Shown here: piece after piece, positions 53,943-63,503 of the stretch | Numbering within the stretch: position 1 is the first letter of the stretch | How the letters are laid out: each line of letters starts with the position of its first letter | DNA from: Georgfuchsia sp049276455 | GTDB lineage: Bacteria > Pseudomonadota > Gammaproteobacteria > Burkholderiales > Rhodocyclaceae | Reading direction: 5' to 3' | NCBI GenBank assembly: GCA_049276455.1 | Contig: JBASWL010000076.1 | Location: 12,409-76,408, forward strand | Length of the DNA: 64,000 nt | Translations under genes and position numbers: made by a program | The notes under the pieces: generated by a model | What the model saw: only the letters and a program-made list of their open reading frames with translations | The model's database searches: none | What the model was told of the DNA's origin: nothing

Positions 53943-54136
53943 TGCCTGGGATACAGCAACGACAAAGCGATCTGGGAATACTTCGTCCGCCACTGGATGA
54001 TGGCCTCGCGCCGGCTGGTGGAAACCGTCATCGGCCAACTGACCGAGCGCTTCCAGATCGAAAACAATCGAGCCCGCGACCTGTGGCATCTGGTCCCTCG
54101 GCTTTACCGTAAAGTTGCCGCTCATACAATTAAACG
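53943..54136 (+). pseudogene. IS982-family transposase remnant
   Basis: A fragment of about 60 codons reads YSNDKAIWEYFVRHWMMASR to RDLWHLVPRLYRKVAAHTI, the C-terminal part of IS982-type transposases (TxETVxxQLTERFxI...RARDLWHL). The rest of the element is missing. The 472-base gap between BON 2 and the molybdoenzyme gene holds only this remnant and about 240 further bases with no recognisable feature. Confidence 0.8.
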
Positions 54137-54376
54137 ATATTCTTTTCAGCGGTCATCCTGGCTTCGTTTGAATATCCAATGCAGTTAGAAACGTTATGTT
54201 CGCCTTCAGCTGGCTGTTGACTTTGTGCGCCGCTCAGGGGCAGGATGCCGGTTAGCACAACTTGCGCCACGCGATCCTTGACCGCATCGTCTGGCAGATG
54301 GAACCGGAAGCCAAACTTATCGGCCCGGCTATCTGCGACAAGCAGCCATAAAGCCAATCAGAGGAGTGACTCGTTC

Positions 54377-56531
54377 ATGTCGAGCCAGGAAAAGATTTCC
54401 TTTTGCCGGATTTGCTCCGGAGGATGCGGAGTTCGGCTGACGGTCGACGAAGACGACCGCATTCTTTCGATGCGCGGCGATCCGGATAGTCCGCTGACGG
54501 CCGGCTATGTCTGCTTCAAGGGCTTGCAGGCCGAGGAAAGCCATCATGGCCCGGCGCGCCTGCTGCACACCCTGAAGCTCCAGCCGGACGGCTCCTATGC
54601 CCGGATCGGCTCCGAACAGGCGCTGGCGGAGATAGCGGAAAAAATCCGCGTCCTGATCGATCGACATGGCCCCGAGGCGGTTGCGGTGTTTCTCGGCAAT
54701 GGCGGCATGTTCAATATTTCCGGCTATTTCATGCCGCACGGATTTCTCGCGGCGCTGGGATCGGATCAGTATTTCTCAACCTTGACCATTGATCAGTCGG
54801 CGAAATATGTCTCGTTCGGCAGGCTGGGCGGCTGGTTTCCCGCAATTCGAGAAGATGGAGGTGGCGCTGCTGTTCGGCGCCAATCCGCTGCTCGCGCATG
54901 GTTCCCTGGGCTTCATTCAGGCCGATCCCGTGCGCCGCCTGAAAAAAGCCCGCGCCAGCGGACTGAAGCTGATTGTCATAGATCCGCGCCGAACCGAAAC
55001 GGCGCGCCACGCCGATCTGGCGTTGCAACCCTATCCCGGCCAGGATGCAGCGATTGCCGGCGGCATCATTCGCCTGATCCTGGAAGAAGGATGGGAGGAC
55101 AAGGCTTTCTGCGCGGCCCATGTCGGCAGCGACAGAATGGAAGCGTTGTATCGCGCCGTCGCGCCGCTGACGCCGGAATATGTAGAGCGCCGCGCCGGGC
55201 TGCGGCCGGGACAGATCCGCGCCGTGGCCGAGCTTTTTGCCCGCGATTCGAAGGTCGGCAGCGTCACGGTCGCGACGGGACCTTCGATGTCGCCTTTCTC
55301 CAATCTGGTACAGCATCTGGCGGATTGCATCAATGTTATTTGCGGCCGTTTTTTGCGTGCCGGCGAAGCAGTGCACCAGATCAACGCCATGGGGCCGCAG
55401 GCGCCGCTGTTCGCCGAAGTGATCCCGCCGATGCGGCATTGGGAGGCAGACGGTCCCAGCCGCATCCGCGGCACCCGGGTTTTGTATGGTGAACGCCCCA
55501 GCGGCACGCTGAGCGATGAAATCCTGACACCGGGCAAGGGCCAGATCCGCGCCCTGCTGGTCTCCGGCGGCGATCCCATGACGTCCTTCCCCGACCAGGA
55601 CAAAACCGCGGCGGCGCTGTCGTCGCTCGACCTGCTGGTGACGATCAATCCGTGGCGCGCGCCGACCACCCAGTATGCCCACTACGTCCTGCCGCCCTAC
55701 ATGCAGTTCGAGCGCGCCGATCTGCCGATGAACCTCGCCGGATATGCCTGCTGGCCCGGCGGCTGGGCGCAATACACGCCGCCCATCATCCGCCCGCCGC
55801 AGGATTCGGATCTGGTGCATGACTGGTACGTGTTCTGGGCGATCGCCAGGAAACTTGGCCGCAGCATTGTTTATAACGGCACCACGCCGCTTGACATGGA
55901 AACACCGCCGAGTTGCGACGACCTTCTGGCCATCGTGCTGAAAGATGCCCCGGTCACGCTCGACCAGCTGAAGCAAAACCCAAACGGCATCAATCTTGAT
56001 CTTGGCGGTCAGTTTGTCCTGCCTGCCCGCCCCGAGGCCAGAGATAACCGGTTCGATCCAATGCCTTCCGATGTCGCCGACGAACTGGCCCGGTTCCTGT
56101 CCAGCGCGAATATCCCCGGTCGGATCGAACGCGACGGGAAGACCTTTACCCACCTGCTATCAACGCGGCGCATGCGTGATCTGTTCAACAGCAATGGCCG
56201 CTATCTACGCACCGTGCGCAAGAGGACGCCCTACAATCCGGCCTTCATGCATCCCGACGACCTGGCCGCTTTGGGCATCGCGGCGGGCGACCGGATCGAA
56301 TTGGTGTCAGCGCATGGCCGGGTGACTGCCATCGCCGGCGTCGATCGCGATGTGAAGCCCGGGGTTGTGTCAATCGCGCACGGATGGGGCGCGTTGCCGG
56401 GCGGCAACGAGGATATTGCCGACAGCGGAACGGCAGTCAATCGGTTGATCGACAATGACCGTCACTTCGAGCCGATCAACGCCATGCCGCATATGAGCGC
56501 GGTGCCGGTCAATATCGTGCCAATAAAGTGA
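54377..56531 (+). pseudogene. Molybdopterin oxidoreductase, first tandem copy, frameshifted
   Basis: The frame starts MSSQEKISFCRICSGGCG with the N-terminal [4Fe-4S] cysteines at residues 10, 13, 17 and 46, and a GAGGAG site precedes it. It continues correctly to tryptophan 153 (54833-54835) and then shifts; the rest of the protein (GFPQFEKMEVALLFGANPLL onward) is in another frame to 56531. Against the neighbouring intact copy, eight bases are missing between two GG pairs at about 54835. Both halves are otherwise well preserved, so the break is recent or a sequencing error. It is a MopB/DMSO-reductase-family enzyme of unknown substrate. Confidence 0.82.
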
Positions 56532-56633
56532 TGGCCGGCACGGCCGAACAATGGCATTTACAATGCGATACGGCAGCCTGTCCGCCAGGCAGAAGCACTT
56601 GCGCATGTGTCCAATGGAACATAAGGAGAAACG

Positions 56634-58880
56634 ATGATGCCCCGATACGAGTCTCAAGCCACGGAACATGCCGTGGCATCGCCCGCAAACCACAGGGAGG
56701 CAATCAGTTTCTGCCGCATCTGCTCGGGTGGCTGCGGCGTGCGCTTGCGCATCGATGCGCAAAACAAAATTGTTGACATTCGCGGTGACAAAGAAAATAC
56801 CTTGACAAATGGATATGCCTGCTTCAAGGGCTTGCAGGCCGGTGAAGCGCATCATCGTTCCAACAGACTGCTCAAGGCGCAAAAACGGCAGCCCGATGGC
56901 AGCTTCACCGCCATACCGTTGCAACAGGCGCTGGACGAAATCGCCGCCAGGATCGCAACCTTGATCGAAGAACAAGGCCCGGATTCGGTGGCGTTGTTCT
57001 GTGGCAACGGAGCTATGGCCATTACCCCGGCCTTTGCGATGTATCACGGCTTTCTCGCCGCACTGGGTTCGCGGCAATATTTTTCCACCTTGACGATCGA
57101 CCAGTCCGCCAAAATGGTTTCCTATGGTCGATTGGGCGCATGGGCGGGTGGTTTACTGGAACTCGAGCAGATGGATGTCGCGCTGATATTCGGCGCCAAT
57201 CCTTTGGTTGCCCATGCTGCATCCGGAATACTTGCGATGGATCCGGTGCGCAGCCTGAAGCGCGCCAAGGCCAGGGGCCTGAAATTCATCGTGGTCGATC
57301 CACGCAAAACGGAGACCGCAAATTTCGCCGACCTGCACCTGCAGCCCTATCCGGGTCAGGATGCCGCAATCGCCGCCGGGCTGATACGGCTGATTCTGGA
57401 AGAAGGCTGGGAAGACAAAAAGTTTTGCGCCCGTTTCGTCGGCGCGGACCGCATGGCGCAACTGCGGGCGGCGGTCGCGCCGTTTACACCAGAGATGGTT
57501 GAAAGCCGTGCCGGACTGCCCTCGGGGCAGATTCGCAGCGTAGCTGAAATGTTCGCGCGCGATGGCCGCGTCGGGGTCGCTTATGGCGGCACCGGGCCGG
57601 ACATGGCAGCTTTTTCGAATCTGGCGCAACACCTGATCGATGATCTGAATGTCATTTGCGGACGCTTTCCGCGCGCCGGCGACAAGGTGCTTCGAACCAA
57701 CATGCAGGCGCCGGCAATGACACCGCGTGCCGAGGTTGTGCCTCCCTGCCGGCTATGGGAACAGGAACCCCCCAGCCGTATTCGCGGCGTCGGTTCGCTC
57801 TTCGGCGAGCGCTTGAGCGGAACCCTTGCGGACGAGATACTTACTCCAGGGGCAGGACAGATTCGCGCCCTCATCGTCGATGGCGGCAATCCGGCATTGT
57901 CGCTGCCCGATCAGTCCAAGGCGGTTGAGGCGCTCCAGTCCCTTGACCTGCTCGTCAGCATCGAGCCATGGATGACGGCGACCGCGCGGCTGGCGCATTA
58001 CATCCTGCCAACGCCGCTGCAATATGAACGGGAAGATGTCAATTTTTTCATTCCAGGATTCGATTTCTGGCCGGGAGCCTGGCTTCAACACACGCCGGCG
58101 ATCATTCCACCACCCATCGGTTCGGAACTTGCCGAAGACTGGTACATTTTATGGGCGATCGCCAAACGCCTGGGCAAGACCATAGTTTACGCCGGCAAGC
58201 GTGCGCTCGATTTCGATGTCGCGCCGACGACGGCCGAGTTGCTCGACATCCGGCTGGAGGGTAGCCAAGTCTCTCTGGATGATCTTAAGGAATACCCGCA
58301 CGGGCGAGAATTCGACATTGACCTGGGCACCGTGGCCGAGGCGAGCCCGGGCGCCGAAGGCCGGTTCGATGTCATGCCAGCGGATGTCGCTGGCGAGCTT
58401 GCGGATTTTCTGGATCGGATGAACGAAAACGGGCAGATGCGGCGCGACGGCAGGAACTATGGCTTTCTCATGACGACGCGGCGCTTGCGCGATCTCTTCA
58501 ACAGCAATGGCACGCAGGTGGACAGCATCCGCAAACGCGTGCCCTACAACGCCGCTTATCTCAACAGCGCGGATATGAAGGCGTTGCAGGTAGCCGACGG
58601 CGATCTGATCGAGATCAGCAGTTCCCACGGCCGCTCGTTGTTTGTTGCGGCCTGCGACGACCATGTCCGGCAAGGCGTCGTGTCGACCACCCATGGCTTC
58701 GGCAACCTTCCCGGCCCGATTCAGGATCCGAAACGCAGCGGCACATGCGTCAATCTTCTGATCGATTCCGATCGACACTTTGAGGCGATCAACGCCATGC
58801 CGCATTTCTCCGGCGTGCCGGTGGATATTGCCAAAGTCATCACGCCAACGCCTCTCTGTCAAGAAACATACCCCAAGTAA
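56634..58880 (+). CDS. Molybdopterin oxidoreductase, second tandem copy, intact
   Basis: This 748-residue cytoplasmic MopB-family enzyme has [4Fe-4S] cysteines at residues 27, 30, 34 and 63, the two-part molybdopterin-binding core (YFSTLTIDQSAK, LIFGANPLVAH, GLKFIVVDPRKTETA) and the C-terminal cap domain (LRDLFNSNG, DLIEISSSHG). There is no TAT signal. It is a full-length sister of the broken copy 100 bases upstream, and AAGGAG precedes its ATG. Related enzymes include assimilatory-nitrate-reductase-like, formate dehydrogenase-like and acetylene hydratase-like proteins. The substrate is unknown. Confidence 0.85.
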   Translation: MMPRYESQATEHAVASPANHREAISFCRICSGGCGVRLRIDAQNKIVDIRGDKENTLTNGYACFKGLQAGEAHHRSNRLLKAQKRQPDGSFTAIPLQQALDEIAARIATLIEEQGPDSVALFCGNGAMAITPAFAMYHGFLAALGSRQYFSTLTIDQSAKMVSYGRLGAWAGGLLELEQMDVALIFGANPLVAHAASGILAMDPVRSLKRAKARGLKFIVVDPRKTETANFADLHLQPYPGQDAAIAAGLIRLILEEGWEDKKFCARFVGADRMAQLRAAVAPFTPEMVESRAGLPSGQIRSVAEMFARDGRVGVAYGGTGPDMAAFSNLAQHLIDDLNVICGRFPRAGDKVLRTNMQAPAMTPRAEVVPPCRLWEQEPPSRIRGVGSLFGERLSGTLADEILTPGAGQIRALIVDGGNPALSLPDQSKAVEALQSLDLLVSIEPWMTATARLAHYILPTPLQYEREDVNFFIPGFDFWPGAWLQHTPAIIPPPIGSELAEDWYILWAIAKRLGKTIVYAGKRALDFDVAPTTAELLDIRLEGSQVSLDDLKEYPHGREFDIDLGTVAEASPGAEGRFDVMPADVAGELADFLDRMNENGQMRRDGRNYGFLMTTRRLRDLFNSNGTQVDSIRKRVPYNAAYLNSADMKALQVADGDLIEISSSHGRSLFVAACDDHVRQGVVSTTHGFGNLPGPIQDPKRSGTCVNLLIDSDRHFEAINAMPHFSGVPVDIAKVITPTPLCQETYPK

Positions 58881-58992
58881 CCGAATGAAAATAAGGATTC
58901 AAACGGCATTCGGAGCGGGAGAGAGTTGAAATCCGGGTTATTCAGCACGCTTGGCAAGGTGATGCATGACACATTGGCATTAGCCCTCCTCG

Positions 58993-59130
58993 TAGCAGTA
59001 CTGCCCCTGATCCGGAAGGCGCCATCTACTTTTACGCCGAAGCGGATTGCCTGTTCTATCTTGAGCATCTCGATGCGCTGGTGCGCTGCTTTGGCTTTGC
59101 GATCCAGGTTTATATGCTGATGACACCGGA
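58993..59130 (+). pseudogene. REP-associated (Y1) transposase fragment
   Basis: A fragment reads EGAIYFYAEADCLFYLEHLD and then FAIQVYMLMT, matching the region of IS200/RAYT-type Y1 transposases between the first motifs and the catalytic HxH motif, which is lost. It overlaps the prmC fragment on the other strand at its right end. Confidence 0.6.
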
Positions 59131-59277
59131 GCAGGCGGAACCGGTACCCAGTTCCAGCACGCGCAACTTTGAGTTGCGCTCGAACTTGCCCAGCACGGTA
59201 TCGACGATCGGCTCGGTATCCGGGCGCGGAATCAACACGGCGGGCGACACGGCAAAAGTTCGTCCCTAGAACTCGCG
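59110..59277 (-). pseudogene. prmC (hemK) fragment
   Basis: Read on the minus strand, a fragment gives REF, an in-frame stop, then GRTFAVSPAVLIPRPDTEPI and, further on, LRVLELGTGSA, which match the N-terminal and SAM-binding part of PrmC, the release-factor glutamine methyltransferase. The true prmC must be elsewhere. The gap 58881-59462 holds this, the Y1 transposase fragment and nothing else seen. Confidence 0.7.
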
Positions 59278-59462
59278 GACTTGGGTCTGTTCGCGAGTGC
59301 ACCAAGAGGTCTGCTTGGCTGATGACTTGCCCTTCATACGAAATCCGGGACCGTCAGCTCATCGAAGAACTTTATTGAAAAAACGGCTCTTTCAATTTTG
59401 GATGGTTTGGTCCGTGATCTACCAATGGGATGTGGCCCGAGATGGCTCACCCCCAATGTCAG

Positions 59463-59750
59463 TTATTTGAAGTGGTAGTAGCGCTCATTGAGAAACTTGA
59501 CGAGGCTCTGTTTTTGGGCCGCAGAAAAGTCCTTATTTGTCATTTGGACACAACCTTCCACCTGCAGCACCAGGCCATCGAGCGAGCCCACTTTATGGTC
59601 CTCATCCGTATAGGCGCTGGCATCGTGGCAACGCGTACAGTTCGCTTCGTGCAAACGCTGGCCTTCGGCGCTATCGCCCGCAAGCGCTGCATGCGCGGCA
59701 CACTGAACCAGGCCGAGCGCCAGCCCCATTATCTGAAATCTATTCATCAT
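59463..59750 (-). CDS. Small c-type cytochrome
   Basis: This 95-residue exported cytochrome has a signal peptide ending HAALA near residue 24, one haem-binding motif CTRCH at residues 38-42, and a likely axial methionine in QMTNKDFS. It follows the sulfite-oxidase-fold gene by 79 bases on the same strand and is a candidate electron acceptor or donor for it. Confidence 0.88.
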   Translation of the reverse strand: MMNRFQIMGLALGLVQCAAHAALAGDSAEGQRLHEANCTRCHDASAYTDEDHKVGSLDGLVLQVEGCVQMTNKDFSAAQKQSLVKFLNERYYHFK

Positions 59751-59829
59751 TCACCTCCCTCAAAATAAATCATGTAACGAGCCAAGTGCACGGTCTTGTT
59801 ACTGCTGCTTCATGTCCACTGTGAATAAC

Positions 59830-60606
59830 TCAACTGCCGCCAAACCAGTTGTAGCCCTGGTCTTCCCAGTAGCCGCCGGGGTAGGTATTGGTGACGAAGA
59901 TGGCCTGGATGTGCTTCGGATTCTTGTAGCCCAGCTTGGTGGGCATGCGCAGTTTCATCGGGAAGCCGTATTTCGGCGGTAGCGTCTGCCCGTCGTAGGT
60001 CAGGGTCAACAGCGTCTGCGGGTGCAGCGCGGTCGGCATGTCAATGCTGGAGTAGTAGTCGTCAGAACATTTGAAGCCGACATACTTCGCGCTGGTGTCG
60101 GCGCCAATGCGGGCAAGGAAGCTGGCGAATGGCACGCCGCCCCACTTGCCGATGGCGCTCCAGCCCTCGACGCAGATGTGCCGCGTGACCTGGTCTGATT
60201 GCGGCAGCGCCTGCAGCTCGCGCAGAGTCCATGCATGTTTGTCGGCTACCAATCCGGTGACTTCCAGTCGATAGCTTTCTGCGTCCACTTCACGAATTTT
60301 GTCTTCACCATAGTAGGCGTTGAAGGGAAATGGTCGCGTGATCATTGATTCCGGGTAAGTGGGTGCCAGCCGGTTGGGGTCGAACAGCCAGGCCTGAACC
60401 TTGTCATTAAAGCGCGAGACCTTCATCAAGGCTGCTTCAGCACTCTTTTCATCGACAATGGTGCATCCGGTGAGCAGCGATAGCCCGCCCAACGTGAGCG
60501 TGCGCTGCATAAACACGCGGCGCGCAGGCGCGTCGATACGGCTGAGTGCTTCCCTTACCACGGCATCGCCATCGATCATGTCTCTCAAAGGTTTTTTCTT
60601 GATCAT
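59830..60606 (-). CDS. Sulfite-oxidase-fold molybdoenzyme, YedY/MsrP-like
   Basis: This 258-residue protein has a twin-arginine-type start (ARRVFMQRTLTLGGLSLLTG, residues 28-48), so it is probably exported folded, and a lipobox-like LLTGC. The molybdopterin-binding cysteine is in RHICVEGW at residue 145, and GKWGGVPF follows. It is most like YedY/MsrP, the periplasmic methionine-sulfoxide reductase catalytic subunit, but is shorter. The cytochrome b gene is next to it, 12 bases upstream. Confidence 0.88.
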   Translation of the reverse strand: MIKKKPLRDMIDGDAVVREALSRIDAPARRVFMQRTLTLGGLSLLTGCTIVDEKSAEAALMKVSRFNDKVQAWLFDPNRLAPTYPESMITRPFPFNAYYGEDKIREVDAESYRLEVTGLVADKHAWTLRELQALPQSDQVTRHICVEGWSAIGKWGGVPFASFLARIGADTSAKYVGFKCSDDYYSSIDMPTALHPQTLLTLTYDGQTLPPKYGFPMKLRMPTKLGYKNPKHIQAIFVTNTYPGGYWEDQGYNWFGGS

Positions 60607-60618
60607 TTTGATAATCCT

Positions 60619-61215
60619 TCAACGGCCGCGAATCATGGTCAACAATGAACGCGGCACCAGTACAACCATTGTCAGATGCACTACAAGAAAAGTTACCAGC
60701 GCCGCCATGCCAATGAAATGCACACGGCGTGCCGTCTCGTAGCCGCCAAGCATCTCGCGCAGCAGCGGAAACTGAACCGACTTCCACAGCACCAGGCCAG
60801 ACAGCACAATCAGCACGGTGTCGACAATCACAAACAGGTAGGCCGTGCGCTGCACGGCGTTGTACTGGCTCAGGTCCGCATGGGATAGACGGCCGCGCAA
60901 TGCCGCGGCCAGGTCAGTGATGATGGCGCGCGGCGACAGGGGCAGAAATTTGGTCCATAACCGACCGGTAACAAGATTCAGGCCGAGGTACAGGAGGCCG
61001 TTGATGGCAAGCAGCCACATTGCTGCGAAATGCCACAGAATCGCGCCCGCGAGCCAACCTCCCAGGGTAATCTCATTGGCAAACCTGAAATCGAAAATGG
61101 GCGACGCGTTGTAAATGCGCCAGCCGCTCATGGTGAGAACCACCACCGCAATGGCATTGAGCCAGTGCGTTGCACGTAGCCAGAGAGGATGGATGGTCCG
61201 GATTGATTCGGTCAT
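60619..61215 (-). CDS. Cytochrome b, partner of the molybdoenzyme
   Basis: This 198-residue membrane protein has about five hydrophobic helices and haem-ligand histidines in RATHWLNA (residue 17), LWHFAAMWLL and RRVHFIGMAAL. It is a cytochrome b561-type (Ni/Fe-hydrogenase cytochrome b superfamily) protein, not a close MsrQ relative. It would pass electrons from quinol to the molybdoenzyme. It lies 181 bases after msrA on the same strand. Confidence 0.85.
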   Translation of the reverse strand: MTESIRTIHPLWLRATHWLNAIAVVVLTMSGWRIYNASPIFDFRFANEITLGGWLAGAILWHFAAMWLLAINGLLYLGLNLVTGRLWTKFLPLSPRAIITDLAAALRGRLSHADLSQYNAVQRTAYLFVIVDTVLIVLSGLVLWKSVQFPLLREMLGGYETARRVHFIGMAALVTFLVVHLTMVVLVPRSLLTMIRGR

Positions 61216-61395
61216 GGATAATCCTTGGGCCGGAATTTATGAATCCGCGCAACGCTGTGCGCTTAATGCCTGCAACACCCTGCTACTTAGCACATCCTGC
61301 ACAAAGGCTGGCACATCCAGCTAAAAGCAATTCCAGTCAACCGGCAGCAGATGGGATGCTGAACCCAGTCTCGACATGGCGACCTCACGCCCGGG

Positions 61396-62049
61396 TTACT
61401 GATACAGGTTGGGGAACTGCTGGCGCAATTGCTGCAACTTGGGCATGTCGTAATAGACGATATAGTCTTCGTTCGGGTGCAGCGCCAGATAGTTCTGGTG
61501 ATAATCCTCGGCTGGATAGAACTGTTGCAGCGGCTCAAGTTGCGTAACGACAGGCCGTGGAAACGTGTGCGCAGCGTTCAGCTGCTTGATATAACGCTTT
61601 GCCGATGCCTGCTGTTCGGCACTGCTGTAAAAGATCGCCGAGCGGTACTGGGTGCCGACATCTGGCCCCTGACTATTTAACTCTGTCGGATCGTGTGCAA
61701 CGACCATGAACACTTGCAACAATTGCTGATAGGACACCTTCTCCGGATCGAAGCGAATGCGCACCGCTTCGGCATGCCCGGTGTTGCCGAGGCTCACCTG
61801 CTTGTAATGAGCTGTGGCGGCATCTCCCCCAGCGTAACCAGACACAACTTCAGATACTCCTTTGACGTGCTTGAAGACGGCATCGACACCCCAGAAGCAG
61901 CCGCCGGCAAAGACGGTCGTCTCTTCCATTGGTGCAGCAGCGACATTCAGCGCTGACCCAAGGCCAAGGATGAGGCACATACTTCCATAAAGGAAATAGT
62001 CACGGATGCGCCTGATGAATGAGTTGCTGACGTTGAGGTTGTGTGTCAT
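61396..62049 (-). CDS. msrA: Exported peptide methionine sulfoxide reductase A
   Basis: MsrA reduces the S form of methionine sulfoxide. The 217 residues have an N-terminal signal/anchor (YFLYGSMCLILGLGSALNVA) before the catalytic motif GGCFWG with Cys51, plus YHQNYL near the end. The start MTHNLNV is chosen because it begins the signal peptide. The export signal places it in the periplasm, with MsrB and the molybdoenzyme. An ECF-type promoter lies 113 bases upstream. Confidence 0.9.
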   Translation of the reverse strand: MTHNLNVSNSFIRRIRDYFLYGSMCLILGLGSALNVAAAPMEETTVFAGGCFWGVDAVFKHVKGVSEVVSGYAGGDAATAHYKQVSLGNTGHAEAVRIRFDPEKVSYQQLLQVFMVVAHDPTELNSQGPDVGTQYRSAIFYSSAEQQASAKRYIKQLNAAHTFPRPVVTQLEPLQQFYPAEDYHQNYLALHPNEDYIVYYDMPKLQQLRQQFPNLYQ

Positions 62050-62161
62050 CGAATCTCTCCAATCTCGCTGCAATAGTCTGTACAAAAATGGCATCATGGT
62101 TGCCGATGGCTTTTCCTGAGCATGGTCAAGTTGTGGCAATTGCGGTCCGCTTGGCTATTGA

Positions 62162-62187
62162 TTCGAACCTGCTGCAAAAATAGTTAC
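62162..62187 (-). promoter_or_regulatory. ECF sigma promoter of msrA
   Basis: On the minus strand GTAACT (62187-62182), 16 bases, CGAA (62165-62162). One base differs from the msrB promoter. This matches the GTAACC-N16-CGAA consensus known for the Caulobacter SigF sigma factor with anti-sigma NrsF. It lies between the divergent sigma gene and msrA. Confidence 0.75.
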
Positions 62188-62200
62188 ATCGAAATCAATC

Positions 62201-62737
62201 TTGGAAGATAACGCTGATCTGGAAGGTTTGATGGGCCGTGCGCAGAAAGGCGACAAGTCGGCCTATGCCGGGCTGCTGCGGGAATCCGCGCGGCTGTTAA
62301 GGCCCTTCCTGGCCCGGCGCCTCAGCTTCGAGAGCGAGGTGGATGACCTGCTGCAGGAAATACTGATCTCCATCCACAAGGCCCGCCACACCTATGACGG
62401 CAAGCGACCGTACAAGCCATGGATGTATGCAATTGCCAGATTTCGTCTGCAAGACTATTTGCGCATTCATTACGCGGATCAGTTGCGCCACGCTGAAGAC
62501 ATTTCCGGACTGGAAAACTTTTTGCATGCGGATGTAACCGAACCGGCCATCAGTTACGAATCCATCAGCGGAGAAGTCATCAAGCTGCCGGAAAAGCAGG
62601 CGGCCATCCTGCGATTGATGCATCAGGAGGGGTACACCTCCAAGGAAGTGGCGGCAAAGCTGGGCATGACCGAGTCCGCCGTAAAAGTTGCGGCACACCG
62701 GGCCTACAAGGTATTGAGACAGAAACTGGAACGATGA
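62201..62737 (+). CDS. ECF sigma factor, SigF-type
   Basis: The 178 residues comprise sigma region 2 (ARRLSFESEVDDLLQEILIS, about 35-100) and region 4 (EGYTSKEVAAKLGMTESAVK, about 145-170). A TTG start is used, since no ATG lies in frame upstream. Its stop overlaps the NrsF-type gene by four bases (ATGA). Sigma/NrsF pairs respond to oxidants or heavy metals in Caulobacter and to hypochlorite in Azospira, where they control methionine-sulfoxide repair. Confidence 0.86.
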   Translation: MEDNADLEGLMGRAQKGDKSAYAGLLRESARLLRPFLARRLSFESEVDDLLQEILISIHKARHTYDGKRPYKPWMYAIARFRLQDYLRIHYADQLRHAEDISGLENFLHADVTEPAISYESISGEVIKLPEKQAAILRLMHQEGYTSKEVAAKLGMTESAVKVAAHRAYKVLRQKLER

Positions 62738-63372
62738 TAAATGACGTTGAGCAACTGATTGCAGAACTGACTGGCGAAGCATCGGCGGTCAAGCCGGCAC
62801 CTCACCCGTATTTATTGGGCCTGATGTTGATTGGCGCTGCGGCCATTTATTTGTCGGCGGTGTTGGCGGTGTCCGGCTTGCGCCCTGATTGGCCTCAGGC
62901 CATGAGTCAACCGTGGTTCGTCGCCGAGATCGTTGCCCTATTCATGCTCCTGGTTACTGCCTCGTTTAGCGCGGCGTTGCTGGCTTTCCCCGATCTGCAT
63001 CAGAAGCGCAGGCTGGCGTTCGCTCCAGCCTGGATGCTCACTCTGTTTCTTGTCGTGATGTTGTTTGCCTGGCATGCCGACAATCCACCCGCAACATTGT
63101 CACAGCACGGCATCGAGTGCACCAGTTGCATTCTCCTATTGGCGATCCTGCCCGGCGTATGGACCTTCTACATCACGCGCATGTTTGCAAGTACGCATTG
63201 TCACTGGGCCGGCAGCTCTGCACTGCTTGCCGCGTTCAGCGTAGGAGCGCTCTGGCTCAGGCTGCAGGAAGCGAACAACTCGATATTGCATGTCGTCGAA
63301 TGGCACTATTTGCCGATGCTGGCTTTCGGCATGCTTGGCCTGTGGCTGGGTAAATGGCTGCTCAGATGGTGA
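62734..63372 (+). CDS. nrsF: NrsF/DUF1109-type anti-sigma factor
   Basis: This 212-residue membrane protein has six hydrophobic helices and a short cytoplasmic N-terminus (INDVEQLIAELTGEASAVKP), typical of NrsF (DUF1109) anti-sigma factors. Two cysteines in GIECTSCILL lie in a membrane-proximal loop, where NrsF proteins have their redox- or metal-sensing pair. It would hold the sigma factor at the membrane until stress. Confidence 0.85.
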   Translation: MINDVEQLIAELTGEASAVKPAPHPYLLGLMLIGAAAIYLSAVLAVSGLRPDWPQAMSQPWFVAEIVALFMLLVTASFSAALLAFPDLHQKRRLAFAPAWMLTLFLVVMLFAWHADNPPATLSQHGIECTSCILLLAILPGVWTFYITRMFASTHCHWAGSSALLAAFSVGALWLRLQEANNSILHVVEWHYLPMLAFGMLGLWLGKWLLRW

Positions 63373-63438
63373 CGAACCGTCGCGCTTTCTTTTTCAATCC
63401 CTGCCATCAGCTCTGTCTGCAATCATTGCATGTCTGGT

Positions 63439-63464
63439 GTAACCGTTCTTGAGCCTTGTTCGAA
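63439..63464 (+). promoter_or_regulatory. ECF sigma promoter of msrB
   Basis: GTAACC (63439-63444), 16 bases, CGAA (63461-63464), the exact SigF consensus. Predicted +1 near 63470 lies 34 bases before the msrB ATG. Confidence 0.82.
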
Positions 63465-63503
63465 TCAGGAAGCAGGACGATAACTTCAGTCAGGAGTCAA
63501 ATC

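Noticed and set aside
58859..59305. 148-codon minus-strand frame
   Set aside because: It is out of frame with the recognisable prmC fragment and has no homology of its own.
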